A stretch of DNA of 64,000 bases, taken from the NCBI RefSeq assembly GCF_964204645.1, contig NC_134028.1:10147001-10211000 (forward strand), read 5' to 3'. Of the stretch, positions 31,501-43,839 are shown one piece after another (the first letter of the stretch is position 1; every line of letters starts with the position of its first letter). The translations under genes and the position numbers were made by a program. A model generated the notes under the pieces. That model worked only from the letters and a program-made list of their open reading frames with translations. It was not told where the DNA came from and ran no database searches. This DNA comes from Tubulanus polymorphus (taxonomy: Eukaryota > Nemertea > Palaeonemertea > Tubulaniformes > Tubulanidae).

Positions 31501-32042
31501 AGTGTATTGTTTGTAGCTTTTGTTTTAAGTTATATGAATTGAAGAAATGCATGTTATCAGCTACAAATATATTTCTGTACAGTTGAATTATCGGTGCGAT
31601 TTAAGAATAGGGGACAATAGCGGGTGGTAGCTCCCTATAGATGGTACCTGGTGATACTTCTAGCAATCTATCCAAAACTAAAAGGGACCGGTGGTTCTAA
31701 ACACCGACCAAAACCGTCCAATACCGCCTGAAACCGTCCAATACCGACCAAAAGCCGTCCAACACCGACCAAAAGTAAAATTAGTACCGACCAAAATTGT
31801 AACAACCACCAAAAGTAGAATATGATACCGACCAAAACTAAAACGAGTAAAATGATACCCGACATCGTCTGATACCGACCAAAAGAATTTTGAACTAATC
31901 GCACAGATAATTCTCAAAACAAAGCTACGCGTGTCACTTCGATCACTGAGCGACCACAGTTCAATTTTGAATAGGTACAACTTTGTTAACTTTGTTAAAT
32001 CTTTCACTACTTGAAAACTAATTCATGATCATTGGAAGGAAT

Positions 32043-32130
32043 CACTCACTCACTCACTCACTCACTCACTCACTCACTCACGCACGCACGCACTCACTCA
32101 CTCACTCACTCACTCACTCTTTCACTCCGA
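32043..32130. repeat. (ACTC)n microsatellite
   Basis: About 20 copies of the tetramer with a short ACGC variant block in the middle. Confidence 0.95.
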
Positions 32131-32659
32131 GTGAGAAGATCACGCGTGTAGTTCCAAATTTTCTATCTTATTTTGAGAAACTCGTTCCAAAACTTAAAAA
32201 GTATGTATTTGAACCAAAATTAAGAAACCATTGGATTCCTACGAATTGGACAAATAACAATTGCGAGTCAGTGAATCACGTTATTAAGATGGCGATAAAC
32301 TGGAAAATTCAGAAAGTGCCCGACTAATTACAAAGTTGCACGAGGTCGTACGACTTCAGTATATTGACATGAGGCGAGCTTTACACGGCCAAGGAAATTA
32401 CCAACTCGCCCCGAAATTGAGAAATTTTGCAGTCAGCCATGCAGTATGGGCAACAAAAACTAAAGATGAAAAAACAAAACATTTTGAAAAATTCGTGAAA
32501 TATAAAACACCACGCAAAGTTAACAACGTAATCACCTCACCAGATGGTACTCTATGCATCCCAAAAACGGCTACAACTGCGAAGAAGCCGGGGCAGAGAA
32601 AGCGAACCAAAAGTGAACAAACGACACCTGCTCGAAGAAAATTAGATAGGCCTATGTAA
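32130..32659 (+). pseudogene. MULE transposase C-terminal fragment
   Basis: Two frames (to 32327 and from 32336) belong to one protein split by a one-base shift near 32325. Recognisable pieces are NWTNNNCESVNHVIKMAI, DMRRALHGQGNYQLAP and a basic tail (RKPGQRKR-like). From memory this pattern belongs to Mutator-like transposases of invertebrate genomes, in the part after the catalytic domain. The catalytic core is absent. The open frame upstream of 32130 is only the microsatellite. Confidence 0.6.
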
Positions 32660-33656
32660 AGTTTGTTAATATAGATTGTAAATAAGATTTCTTAATCAAC
32701 ATTCATTTTGATTTGTTTTTCAGTTATTCGGAAAGGGTTTGTCACATTTGATAGTAAAATTCTAATCTTGGATTTGGCATTTGAAATGGGTTTATCCAAT
32801 TGCATTCTACTGATATGCTGTATCCTTACTCAAAATCAAAACTACTCTATTGTCCTAGCTCTTCTAGTCATATATTTCAACTTGTGTGCTGGTAAGTGGA
32901 CTCAATTATTCATTTCTCAGTTTGATATATACTTGATATATTACCATGTTTTTTCTTTGTTTTAGAGTTAATCCTAAAGAAGTACCATGAATTTCTTTCC
33001 TCAATTTCAGCGATGTTTCGGTGGTATGAAAATAAGTCAAACTTCGTAACTTTGCGCATCGGGCAGCATGGATGTTTTTTGGCGTCGAGTGTGGTAGGTG
33101 GACTCCGTTCAAGGTTTATTCAATGCTGTGTTTATTATTTGACAACCCTTAAATAACTCGGTTTCATTTTTATGTCATTTCAGCAGGTTGAGGTCCGTTT
33201 GAGAGCCGTCTAGGAACACCCATGCAGAACGATCGACTGACGCTAGAAGACTAAAATCAAATGTGCTTAATGTATGAAGTCTAAGTGTATTTTGTAGATT
33301 GTATTTTGATCGGCTCTCAATAAAAATTTCAAAATTCGATTCGAGTTTTAATTCTTAATATTTATTCGGCTTTGGGAATGAAAATCTTCGGTTGGGAGGA
33401 TTTTGGTCGGTGTTTGGCAGCTTTTGGTCGGTATTGGACGGCTTTTGGTCGGTATCAGGCGGTTTTGGTCGGTATTGGACGGTTTTAGGCGGTATTGGAC
33501 GGTTTTGGTCGGTGTTTAGGATTACCCAAAGGGACTGAGGCGTTTTTACGAGCAACCGATTTTTGCGATCGATTTCGTGAACGATTTGCGTCGATCGTGC
33601 GATCGAATCGAATGTTCGTAAATACGACGATTTTAGACTTATCACATGACACAAAT

Positions 33657-35064
33657 ATGGCGACGCGGAAGAGAAAGATTGCGGCCCTAATAACTTTACT
33701 TGAAGATGGATTCTCGTCGTCTTGCCTGATAACTCATTGCGTTAATGAGCTCCGGCAACAGTGTCTGATCGGAGCTGACCAATCTGAAGCAGGACTCCCT
33801 TTGACCTGTGCTGAACTGTTAAAATACATGAAATCGGATACAAAACCGCGCATCATGGACTACATGACTGTAACTGTTCCAAAATATGAGCCAGACAATT
33901 TCAGAGCGCACTTTCGGATAACAAGGGCAGCGTTTAGTATTCTTCTTGAACATATTACACCGTTTGTTATAATGCATAATGATCGGAACAGTAGAAAAAT
34001 ACGGATACCTATTGACAAACAGCTGTTGGTTTTTATATATTATGCTTCTTCAACTGAGCCACTTATGAGAATTGGTGATATCTTTGGCATTTGTGAAGCC
34101 TCTGTGTATAACATTGTTGGTAAGTCATGTAAGTCCAACATTTGTTCTCTTCTCTCATACATCATATTTATTCCAAACGAGATTAATCAATTTACTTTAA
34201 TGTAAATTGATTAAAGTAAATTGATTAATCTTGTTTGGAAGCCAAAAACTGGTTCAATTCCAATGCTAAAAACTAAATACACTAATATTATGCTTTCTTT
34301 TAGGATTTATTGCGAAGATTATCGATGAAGATATCAAAAAGAAGATTGTCAAATGGCCATCACATAACCGTGTCAATGAAGTTATCAGTGGTTATCAGAA
34401 AAGACAAGGCTTTCCACATGTTTTGGGCGCTGTAGATGGTACACACATTCCGATAAAAAGTCCTGTTGACAGTTCTGAAACGTACATAAATCGTAAAAAG
34501 TTTCATTCTATTAATGTGTGCGCAGTTTGTGACCACGAGTATAAGTTTACGCAGACATATGTTGGATGGCCGGGATCATCACACGACTCGCGTGTTTTCA
34601 AAAACTCTCCATTAGCTATCGCAGCGGAAGACTTGCAACAGAGATATAAATTATTTCCACAGAACTCACATATTTTAGGTGACTCTGCTTATGAGCTTAC
34701 CGAGTATTTGTTAGTACCATTTAAGGACTATGGAAATATGAATAACACTGAAGTTACCTACAATACCAAACATAGCCAAACTAGAGTATTTATCGAAAAT
34801 GCCTTCGGCATACTGAAGGGTCGTTTACGCCGTTTGAAATATGTTGACATGCATAGATTGGATCGACTCGTTTCTTTCATTAGCAGTTGTTTCGTAGTGC
34901 ATAATATTTGTTTGGAGGTTGAGGAGACACTAGACGATTTATTAAGTGAAGGCCAGGAACTAGTCATCAGGGATGACACTCATGATTTGGAATACTGTGC
35001 TGTAGGTGTTAGACCTACTGCCGTTGGTAAAAGAATGGCAATTGCTGTTTTGCTCAGTGACTAA
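33657..35064 (+). CDS. PIF/Harbinger transposase (HARBI1-like), two exons
   Basis: Exon 1 is 33657-34119 and exon 2 is 34304-35064, with GTAAGT and TTTTAG splice sites and matching phase. The product is about 407 aa. The N-terminal half has a helix-turn-helix-like region (LMRIGDIFGICEASVYNIVG). The DDE core shows GAVDGTHIPIKSP (first aspartate), GDSAYEL (second) and RVFIENAFGILKGR (glutamate), all intact. It would cut and paste the element together with the Myb-like partner. An upstream in-frame extension to 33495 exists but runs through the TIR, so I chose the ATG at 33657 (MATRKRK). This is a potentially functional gene. Confidence 0.9.
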
Positions 35065-35258
35065 AAAGTATGCACAAGTGAATTGACTCATCTGTTGGTC
35101 AACAAGAATTAATAAATAAGAAAAGTACCTTATCAATAAATTTCTATATTTTGTTATTTTTGTTGGCATATGTGCTTTGGTTCTCATGGTATTTCTCTCT
35201 TTCAAATAAGTGGTATGCATATCTTTTTGCACATACAAGCATGAACATGTATCAGTTG

Positions 35259-35552
35259 CAGTGGCAGATCCAGGGTTTGCCCGGACACTCCCATCCCCTT
35301 AAAGTACGAGGCCCCTTAGAAATTCCAGACAAAAATAAGCATGAAAAAATATAAAAATTAGGCTAAACAAAAATGATAACTTGTTTCTCCGCAGCTGCCG
35401 GGTCTGTTATGGTAACATCGATCACGATTTAAAAAAAAAGTAATGTACAGGGTAGATAGGCGGCCAGCTGGGTCAACTTTTAAGAAAGGTATCATTTTTT
35501 AGCCTTAGGCCCTCAATTTCTAGACAAATTTTTGATCCCTGATCTGCCTTAG
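35259..35552. mobile_element. Possible hAT-like MITE
   Basis: The left end CAGTGGCAGATCCAGGG resembles hAT-type termini. An inverse, diverged copy (GATCCCTGATCTGCCTTAG) ends near 35552. AGTTG occurs on both sides. No ORF inside. The right end is weakly matched. Confidence 0.4.
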
Positions 35553-36133
35553 AGTTGAATTAATCAGGTAGACTACAAATTGGCCCGATACTGGGTATCG
35601 AAAGGCTGAAAGGTAATCATTGCATCTCTCTAGCAACAAAATAGTCCCAATTTCATTCTTAAGAAAATACAACATCCTGAAGAGAACAAGGTCCATGCTT
35701 CATTGCTGCTTACCAATGTTGGTAAGTACTTCTATGATCTTAAGAACAATCCAGAACTCTCAATCACCATGAAACAGTGTTTAAAAAGCACAATTGCAAC
35801 TTTATTTCTTAGACTTTAAAAAAAAATTAATACACATTTCAACAAAAATATATATTAAGTCCTTTAACAATTGACTTAAAAGTCCCCACAGTAAATGCAT
35901 TTTATATCTGATGGGTTCAACTTATACTCACAAACGTGATATAAAGTATGGAAAATAAAACGTAACTCTAAATTACCAATTAGGGCTGTTTGATAATAAT
36001 AATAATAGATAATTCCGCAACTTGCCGATGAAAAAGTACTCCACCAAAGAGTGTCTTAAACAAAACTAAAACTTGTTCAGAAGTTGTTTCATAACATCAA
36101 TTTTTTCTTCTTCTATTTTCTTCAAAGATTCAT
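35553..36133. other. Non-coding part of the Harbinger element
   Basis: AT-rich, no gene except the last codons of the Myb-like protein: a minus-strand frame at 36073-36127 (KKIEEEKIDVMKQLLNKF, stop TAG) fits as its original C-terminus. Confidence 0.5.
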
Positions 36134-38497
36134 CGGTTCCTGAACTTCGCTGAAAAAGCTGAATCACTGAAACGCTGAAACGCTGAAATAAAAACGCTGA
36201 AATTTCAGGGAATTTCTGAAAAACGCCGAAATTTCAGGGAATTCCCGAAAAACGCTGAAATCGTGCTAGGTACCAACAATACACGTTTTGAAATATTTTC
36301 CGGGCCGGTGTCCGCTGCTGAGTCCTGAACCGTGTTTTAGGTCTACCTTCGGTTACAGAGACATGCATGGACAGTATGTGTGGAGTATACTTCTAGAGGG
36401 CCACTTGTTGGACAAATTAATTCGCTTGAAATCCGGATTTTTAATGCATACAGGCAGCATAATGAGGAAAACCCATTCACAAACCGTGCAAGCCAACTTA
36501 AACACTATGCTCAATATTGCCTGCAAGACGCAAAATATCTTATTTGAACGTTCATGTATAAAACATGGAGCAACTTTTCTTTTGTCAACACGTTGATGGG
36601 CGACGGACTATTATGGTATTCTCTGAAGGAGGTAAATTAAATTTGACAGCTAGTTATATAAGTGATGCAGCTTTTGGACAAAAGGGATCTAACTAAATTT
36701 CTTTTTAATTCACTGACACTGTGGAATGGAATGGATTGACGCCAATGGCATGCAGTAGGCCCCTACGTATGGGTCATACTGATTAGCGTCAACCAATTAA
36801 TCTAAATCGGGCGAACCATTCAACAACTGTGAATAATTTATTTGCTGTGGCGTGATAATAATAAGTTTTTTTTAAAGAAATGACATACCAACTGTTAGGA
36901 AAATGTACCGATTCTTATTTTTAGACTTCTACTGAATCTATAAAAGGAGGAGTCATAGACAAAGTTGATTTGCTTAGCTGGAGACACTTCTTGTCAAGTA
37001 CATCATCTCAAGTACTTGGTGTTTTGTAAGTTTAATTTCAGTATTTATTTATTAAGTGCTGTTCCCTCGGACCTGCTGTGCTTTCAAACTAGGCCCACCC
37101 CATAGGCTATATAGTCCAGGGTGTATTAGCCACTATTCTTTTATATCCTACTAAAATGCACCTTTTTCTATTTTTAGATTCAGGCTTAGAATGTGCAAAT
37201 TCTTTGAGATACTGAGAAATCAGATGGCACCAGTAAACTTCAACTGCGAAATTTGCAGCAGGATAGCTGAACGACACAATTTTAAAAAATAAAATGGCTA
37301 TTCGAATGCTATTTCAATAATAACTTGATTCAACCAGAGAGAAATAAGTCAATTGTGGATGTACAGTACTCGCACTTTTCTTCCCTGTTTCCTGGTACCT
37401 AATTTTTAGTCTTAAGCTAAGCGATATTCTAAGGTATACTAGTGGATTTCATTAGAATATGAAGCAATGGAACCAGAATTCTAGCCAGAGTTAAGCGAAC
37501 TATTGATTCTGATATAGCCTAATGTAAGAACTGATTTCCTTTGTGTACTCTTGCAGAATATGTATTATTTCAAGCTGTTAAATAATATAGTTAGACAAAC
37601 GTCCAATTATTGGATCTTTCTTGTTGACTCGTTTAATTTTGTGAGTTAAGAGTTCCAGTCAATCCACAATGTGCAGTGCCTAGCCTTCATCTACACTAAA
37701 GCCAAGCCTGTGTATGGGAAAATATCGTTCGACTCCTATAGGCCAGACAAATCAAAGCATGCAATACATTGCAGATAATAGTCTCCGGCAAGTCGAAAGA
37801 GAAAGTAAACCAGGTTTTACCCCATACCCTACCGGGGAACAAAGACACTTAAAGACTCCTTCCTCCTGGTAGAAATTGTTGAAATATGGCACCCAATCGT
37901 AGCTATGCTAAGTACAGTATACTATGACGGTTGAACCTTTATTAACGAATTTCAATGACACCGAAAATAGAATCAAAATAATCATTAGTTCCATGCTAGC
38001 ACTTAATTTGGGTTATCAGGTTCAGCCTAACTGTACTTTCATTCAGCTACTACTTGTATGAGACTTGGCAATGATAAGTTGCAAGAAATCACCAAACATA
38101 AGAAAAAATATTGTGAATTAATATTACTGTAATTAAGAATTTATTCAAATGAAGTGATAACTTCATTGTTAGATCGTACCGGTATATGCAAATAAAACTA
38201 TGGCAAAAAACACATCTAACAATCCACGCAATCGATCAAGTCAATCATGACGACGACCTTAAGGCATGTCTCTGTAACCGTAGGAAGAGCATAAAACACG
38301 GTTCAGGACTCGTCAGCAGACACCGGCCCAGAATGATTTTCAAAACGTGTATTGTCGGTACCTAGCACGATTTCAGCGTTTTTCGGGAATTCCCTGAAAT
38401 TTCGGCGTTTTTCGGAAATTCCCTGAAATTTCAGCGTTTTTATTTCAGCGTTTCAGCTTTTCAGTGTTTCAGCTTTTTCAGCGAAGTTCAGGAACCG
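36134..38497. mobile_element. Non-autonomous TIR element (2.36 kb) inserted in the Harbinger Myb-like gene
   Basis: Terminal inverted repeats of about 210-235 bp (36134-36367 and 38262-38497) start CGGTTCCTGAACTTCGCTG and contain tandem CGCTGAAA-type repeats. A perfect 9-bp duplication AAGATTCAT flanks it (36125-36133 and 38498-38506), which suggests a MULE-type mechanism. The 1.9-kb interior has no convincing gene; a 102-codon frame at 36288 is mostly TIR. Insertion falls inside the coding end of the Myb-like gene. Confidence 0.88.
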
Positions 38498-39820
38498 AAG
38501 ATTCATATTGTTTATTCATTTCAACAAGAAATCGTTCATTATAATCTCTTCTTGCTTCTTCACTTTCTCTTAACATTTTAAAAATCTTACTCTGACGATC
38601 TGTCATACGACATTCTTTTCTCTTCTTAGAAGGATTAGATGTAGCGGAGCCCCTCCCCTTACTCGAAGAAGTACCTTCCGACTCTGATGTTTCGAAATCT
38701 GTATCTTCATCACTTGTTGCATCAGTTGGTAAACTAGAAGCTGATAATACCACAGGTCGACTGTTCGGTTTATTGGCTAGGTACTCATTTAGTTCATCGA
38801 AATACGGACATGTTTTCGGATCATTACCCGTCTTATTATTGTGATCCCGTGTCTTTCTATAATTGTTTAACAAATTTCCCCATTTATTTTTGATTTGGTC
38901 CCAACTGAAATGAAACCCCTTTTCAGCTAACAACGACGATATTTTTTCCCATATGCGTTTTTTAACTGTTTTTTTGTCTTCAAATTTTCCACGATTCATC
39001 TGATGGAAGCTGATCAACCAAAGTACTGCAGCCCTTGGCCATTCCCTTGATTCTGAAAAAAAAATGCAGAAAATAAACACATAGCAAAATTTCTTTGAGG
39101 AATATACAGCCTATTTCGTAAGACGGATAACACATGAAGGCAAGCTAAACAAGAAAAACTACAATAGCTAAGAACGAATAATTGATATGTAAGACATACT
39201 TATCAATACTTGTGGAGGTACACTTACGAGAAGATTCTGCTGGTGTTTCATCAATCCGTGAAGATGCTGCGGGAGTATGAGTATCACGAGGACGAATCAG
39301 AGAGGTAGATGCTGATGGTGTATGAGTATCACGAGGACAAATCAGAGAGGTAGATGCTGATGGTGTATGAGTATCACGAGGACGAATCAGAGAGGTAGAT
39401 GCTGATGGTGTATGAGTATCACGAGGACGAATCAGAGAGGTAGATGCTGATGGTGTATGAGTATCACGAGGACGAATCAGAGAGGTAGATGCTACTGATG
39501 TTTCATCAGTCTGAGGAGAGGTAGAAGTGGAAGCTAGAGAATCAGGATTATCTTGTAGACCAATATGTTTGTAACTCTCAACCAAAGAGCTGATAATCTC
39601 AGCATCTACAAAAGAACATAAATGATTAAAATGAACCAGCAAAGAATTGTTGAGCTTTCTCAACTGCGTACTATCCAAATTGATTTTTTGCCAAATACCA
39701 CAATAATTTTGAATGAAGGCGTACTTACCACCAGCTATTGCCTTTGAATAAGTTGGCAGATCTAGCGTAAACGATACCATCACGCCATCTATTTCGATTG
39801 AAAACTCTCTGTAATACGAC
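38478..39820 (-). CDS. Harbinger Myb/SANT-like DNA-binding protein, three visible exons
   Basis: Exons 39729-39820, 39228-39605 and 38478-39052 have GT-AG borders and consistent phase. The Myb/SANT-like helix region is in the last exon (REWPRAAVLWLISFHQM, WEKISSLLAEKG, WDQIKNKWGNLLNNYRKT). A Ser/acidic linker and a basic stretch (SKKRKEC) follow. The second exon encodes five imperfect copies of a 16-residue unit (STSLIRPRDTHTPSA). Such proteins bind the TIRs and import the transposase. Upstream exons are not identified. The C-terminus is altered: the last codons and stop (SSVPELR) come from the nested element's TIR, replacing about 17 original residues. Confidence 0.75.
39240..39495 (-). repeat. 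Coding minisatellite, five 48-bp units
   Basis: Each unit encodes ASTSLIRPRDTHTPS; one copy has Cys for Arg. Units are nearly identical at DNA level, so the expansion is recent. Confidence 0.9.
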
Positions 39821-40344
39821 CTACAAAAGGTGAATCAACAATATATTGCCTTATCTTCATCCTTTGAATATCATGTATATAAGTCAAGTGCCTGTACCGT
39901 TCTTAGTCTGACTTATCATGAATTGTAAAATGCCACAATTGATATAACGACTAACTAAAGTAAAAAGACTGGAGAATGCCGGAGAACGGGATAAATTGAA
40001 GTGACATTATTGAATGGACCCTACTACCATGTTATTCTTGCGTCTTGTCGATATAAAATGTATCATCTATGATATATAAATATATTAGGCCTAGCGCTGG
40101 TGCGGTTTGATGGGAAAATTATCAAAATATCGCCTCAATCCACTCACACTGTCTGCGTCGTGGGCGCCGCCATCTTGGAAATCAAATCGCCAAATCGCTC
40201 GCCGAGCGAGTTGGTCGATTTCAAAAATCGATCGGAAAATCGTGTTCGTAAAAACGCCGATTGTGAAATCGATCGCAAAAATCGGTGCTCGTAAATGCGT
40301 TCCTACGATCGATCGCAAAAATCGGATGCTCGTAAAAACGCCTC

Positions 40345-41115
40345 TGGTGTTAGGGATTTCAGGTCACGTGATCAAAATGTGTCATATTCGCGTTTTTCAT
40401 CGCTTCAAATTTTTATTCATTCATTGAAAGCTCGTTTTACACCCGATTGAAGCCAAACTTGCACAGTATTCTCAATTAATGAATAAATTGTTGTGGTAGA
40501 AATTTCATGAGTTTATCTTACGTATTTACGGAGAAATCGATCGTAGTTCGCGGCGAGTCGGCAAATTCTGAAATCCAAGGTGGCGCCAGTGTATGAACCA
40601 CTGATTTTGTATCACGCGCTAGACGCGTGTCATTTTCAGTGGCCAATCCATGAGCCCGGGTGCTCATTAGTTATGATTTCGACCTCAAATGTCCTCTAGG
40701 CAGATCTCGTTTACAAACTGGTTGTGCGTGCAAGTTTTACTAGGTCATAGTTCGATTTTTATAGCTCTGAGCGTATAAGGCAGACTTCGTTTAGCCTTAT
40801 TATAATATTTAACAACTTGCACTCTACTAGGTATTAAAATTGAATAGTTTATTTATTATTTTCGATTGGAATTTTAGAAATCGATTCAGCAGTCTTTCGC
40901 GGATTTTAGTTTGAATTTGGCTCGTCCGCTAAAATTGTTTACATCCGGGTACTTCCGGCTCCACACCGGCTACAGCTGATCGATCAAAACACTTCCGGGT
41001 TCGGTTTTTCCGAGTAATAGTAAATATTAGAGTACTTTTAGGCCTATATTGCCGACTTTAAACAGGTTTTCATAGATAAGGAGTAAAGTAGAGAGTGAAT
41101 CATGGTTACAAACTA
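40345..41115. other. Intergenic, nothing recognised
   Basis: Sequence between the Harbinger right end and the next MITE. No open frames with recognisable similarity and no paired repeats were found. Confidence 0.5.
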
Positions 41116-43097
41116 TGGAAGACCTCAGACGACATACAAGATATGAGATATAACATACGAGATATGAGATGCAACATACGAGATACGACATATGACATAC
41201 GAGATACGACTTATTTACAGTACGGGTGTCCGTCCGCTGGCGCCACCGCAGTGTATGTTTTTTCAATATTTACTGCATATAAATCGTTTAACATGGTGAC
41301 GCGTACAGTCATCGTCAATTATATGAAAACCAACATAGTCAACATTTTATTCAAACCAGAAATAGATTTCTTTTGGATAATGGACACCTGGACCGGACAC
41401 AACGATATTAGGCCATACTGTGAACACCCTGGACTAGGCGCGCCGCCGGCCGTTCCTCTCCCGCGGGCGACGAAAAGTTTTTCAAATCACAAAACTAAAA
41501 AGATATCAAACTGTTCATGTTCATAATATTATGCTATTTCTTGTCTTTCTTTGGTCTTAAAACGGCCTGGTGTTCAGGAGCCGGGGTTCCGGTTACTCAA
41601 TGCCTGCAGAAAAAATAACTACTGTTCACCGCCCGCCGTAACCGCCTGCTTTTCTGCATCAGAAATCAAAATTCTAAAAAAAACTCCGCAGCCGGAAATC
41701 CCGGCCCCCTTGTACCCCTCCTCCGCTGTTTGACACCCCTGCCTGAGTTCTTGAATCCCAAACAACCTGGGAACCCGTACATCGCCCTGGTATCCAGATT
41801 AAGAACTCCCGTGCTCTCTCTCAAGGTTTGAAATCCCCAGCTAAATTCCATCCCTATCGAGCTACTGGGGCAGACTGGTGAGTCCACTAGACCAGCCATT
41901 GAGAGTCGAGACTGGCCAGTTTTCGCTAACCGCTTTCTGAAGCCATAGTCTGGGGTCCTCCCCTGAAAATTTGTTCAATTTAGGTACTTGTGTATTCTGA
42001 GTGCTTTTTGGCTATCTTTCTTTTCTGACATCTTTCATGAAAAGGGCCAATGGCTGAATCTGAATAACTTTCATAATCGGAGAATCCAATTTAAGATCAT
42101 TCTTATCAATTGTCATGGCCAGTTTTAAAACTGTTTATTGACAAAAGTACAGGAACCACATAAATAAGTCTTCAGCAAAACACAACAGCTCTTACATTTG
42201 TAAAGATAAGAGATCCATGGAAATATCAAGTAACATTTCTTTAGACCGGGGAATTAGCGGAACACCGGAACGTTGCTCGTATGGTGCGTTTGCACCCGTC
42301 GCAAAAAACGTCGTGATAAATGAAATCAGCTGGACTAGGGCCAGGAGCTGAGAGTGATACAATGGAACTCCATTCTGATATTTAATGAATAATTCATTCA
42401 ATAGATCTATGTTATCTTTAGTATTTTTAATTCATGTCCATGTTTCAATTCATTCGTTGAAATCATAGTACACTAAACACAGATTCCGCGTGTGTCGGAC
42501 TTTTTTTTTAACTCTTTGGTCATCGGCATTCGTAATATACATACATCTTTCATTCTTCATCGAAAACCCTCCATCGAACGCGAAGTTTAAACCCTTGACT
42601 AGGCGCAATTCTTACTGACCACCAATTTGAAGGGGCCATGGCTAACTCTTTTTGAGGGATTTTTGTACACTCAAAAATGGAATTTGAGGCGTTTTTGGTG
42701 GATTTAGGGGCTGTAGCCCTGTATTTGGAGCCAACTCGAATCACCGGACCATCGGTGTCTCACACTACTAAGAGTGGCCGCCCACTGATGTCACAGCGAG
42801 AAGCCGGTCCCCGGGAGTGGTTGATCGAATATTTTTAAATGTTTTTCGTTTCAAATGAAACGTTTTTCGCATATTGATATTCATAGTTAATGTATACGCC
42901 ACTGCCTGCGCACGTGTCGTAGTATACGCCACAACGCCGAGTAGATGTTGAAAAATATACACCGCGGTGGCGCTAGCGGACGGACACCCGTACTGTAAAT
43001 AAGTCGTATCTCGTATGTCATAAGTCGTATCTCGTATGTTGCATCTCATATCTCGTATGTTATATCTCATATCTCGTATGTCGTCTGAGGTCTTCCA
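41116..43097. mobile_element. TA-flanked non-autonomous element (Tc1/mariner-like MITE, 2.0 kb)
   Basis: Inverted ends of about 135-150 bp begin TGGAAGACCTCAGACGAC and continue with ACGAGATA-type repeats and a shared inner block (GCGGACGGACACCCGTACTG). TA dinucleotides lie outside each end (41114-41115 and 43098-43099). No transposase is visible in the interior. Two more copies of the same end lie at 54982-55117 and 55222-55314. Confidence 0.8.
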
Positions 43098-43389
43098 TAC
43101 TTAACCTCCGAAATTCAGTTCTAGCAGGGAAGTGTGATGAGATGGAATACGGACGCTATTGTGCAGCTCTTGTCGAATGTGCGTTGTAATTGCCCTAAAG
43201 CCGATAACGGTTCGTCGGCGAGCGCTTTGTTACGTAACGCGCCGATAAGCGATAACCAGCGAGATCGGGAATCTCCGTAATAATTCAGTTGTTTCCGAAT
43301 ATCGGTTTTTCATCCCATAATAAACTTATATAAAAATTCCTCTGTAAACTGGTTAAACTCAACACCTGATTTCCCCTCATCAATTTTAG

Positions 43390-43681
43390 TCGATCAACTT
43401 GTATTCACAATTGTCTTAAATTTAAGTGTCCCCTAGTTTGTCTCTTTAACTGCTTCTCTTTAATCTGTTTTAGCGTGTAACTGTTTCTACGTTAATTTTC
43501 CTTTAGTTTGTATCATCTCTGATTAACTTTGATTCGGTCAACTTGTATTCACAATTGTCTTAAATTTAAGTGCCCCCTAGTTTGTCTCTTAACTGCTTCT
43601 CTTTAATCTGTTTTAGCGTGTAACTGTTTCTACGTTAATTTTCCTTTAGTTTGTATCATCTCTGATTAACTTTGATTAGTC
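43390..43681. repeat. Tandem duplication (~147 bp, two copies)
   Basis: Two nearly identical copies (first ends near 43537) lie between the left TIR and the first exon of the plus-strand gene, i.e. in its promoter or leader region. Differences are a few bases and one-base indels. Confidence 0.85.
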
Positions 43682-43839
43682 TCTTTGTCTCTGGATTGTA
43701 TATATATCTCATAATTTCTGTAGTATTCATTATTTCATTTTTGGACTTTTTCGTTATCATTGTGGGATTCTCTCTACATCGCTTCAGACGGATATAGTGT
43801 TTTATCAATCGTGATATCGGTTCTTTACGCTGTATTAAA

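Larger units (their letters stand above)
31689..33527. mobile_element. MULE-type transposon remnant with minisatellite terminal repeats
   Basis: Both ends hold inverted arrays of a ~20-bp unit (CCGTCCAATACCGACCAAAA): left about 31700-31880, right about 33392-33520. An 8-bp duplication AAAGGGAC flanks the element (31681-31688 and 33528-33535), a size fitting Mutator-like elements. Inside is a MULE transposase 3' fragment (32130-32660). The element is 1.84 kb and cannot be autonomous. Confidence 0.7.
33537..40344. mobile_element. PIF/Harbinger transposon, two genes, 6.8 kb with nested insertion
   Basis: Inverted ends GAGGCGTTTTTACGAGCA... (33537-33574 and 40307-40344, nearly identical over 38 bp) are followed on each side by more loosely related repeats of GATCGCAAAAATCGG. 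The two standard Harbinger genes lie inside: a DDE transposase (33657-35064, plus) and a Myb/SANT-like protein (minus, ends at the nested element), arranged tail to tail. The 3-bp TWA target duplication was not clear. A MULE element abuts the left end. Confidence 0.8.

Noticed and set aside
32025-32130. Start of an open frame with a THSLTHSLTHS repeat
   Set aside because: This is only the ACTC microsatellite; coding similarity starts after 32130.
36288-36596. 102-codon frame inside the nested TIR element
   Set aside because: Its first third is TIR sequence and the rest shows no domain or splice context.
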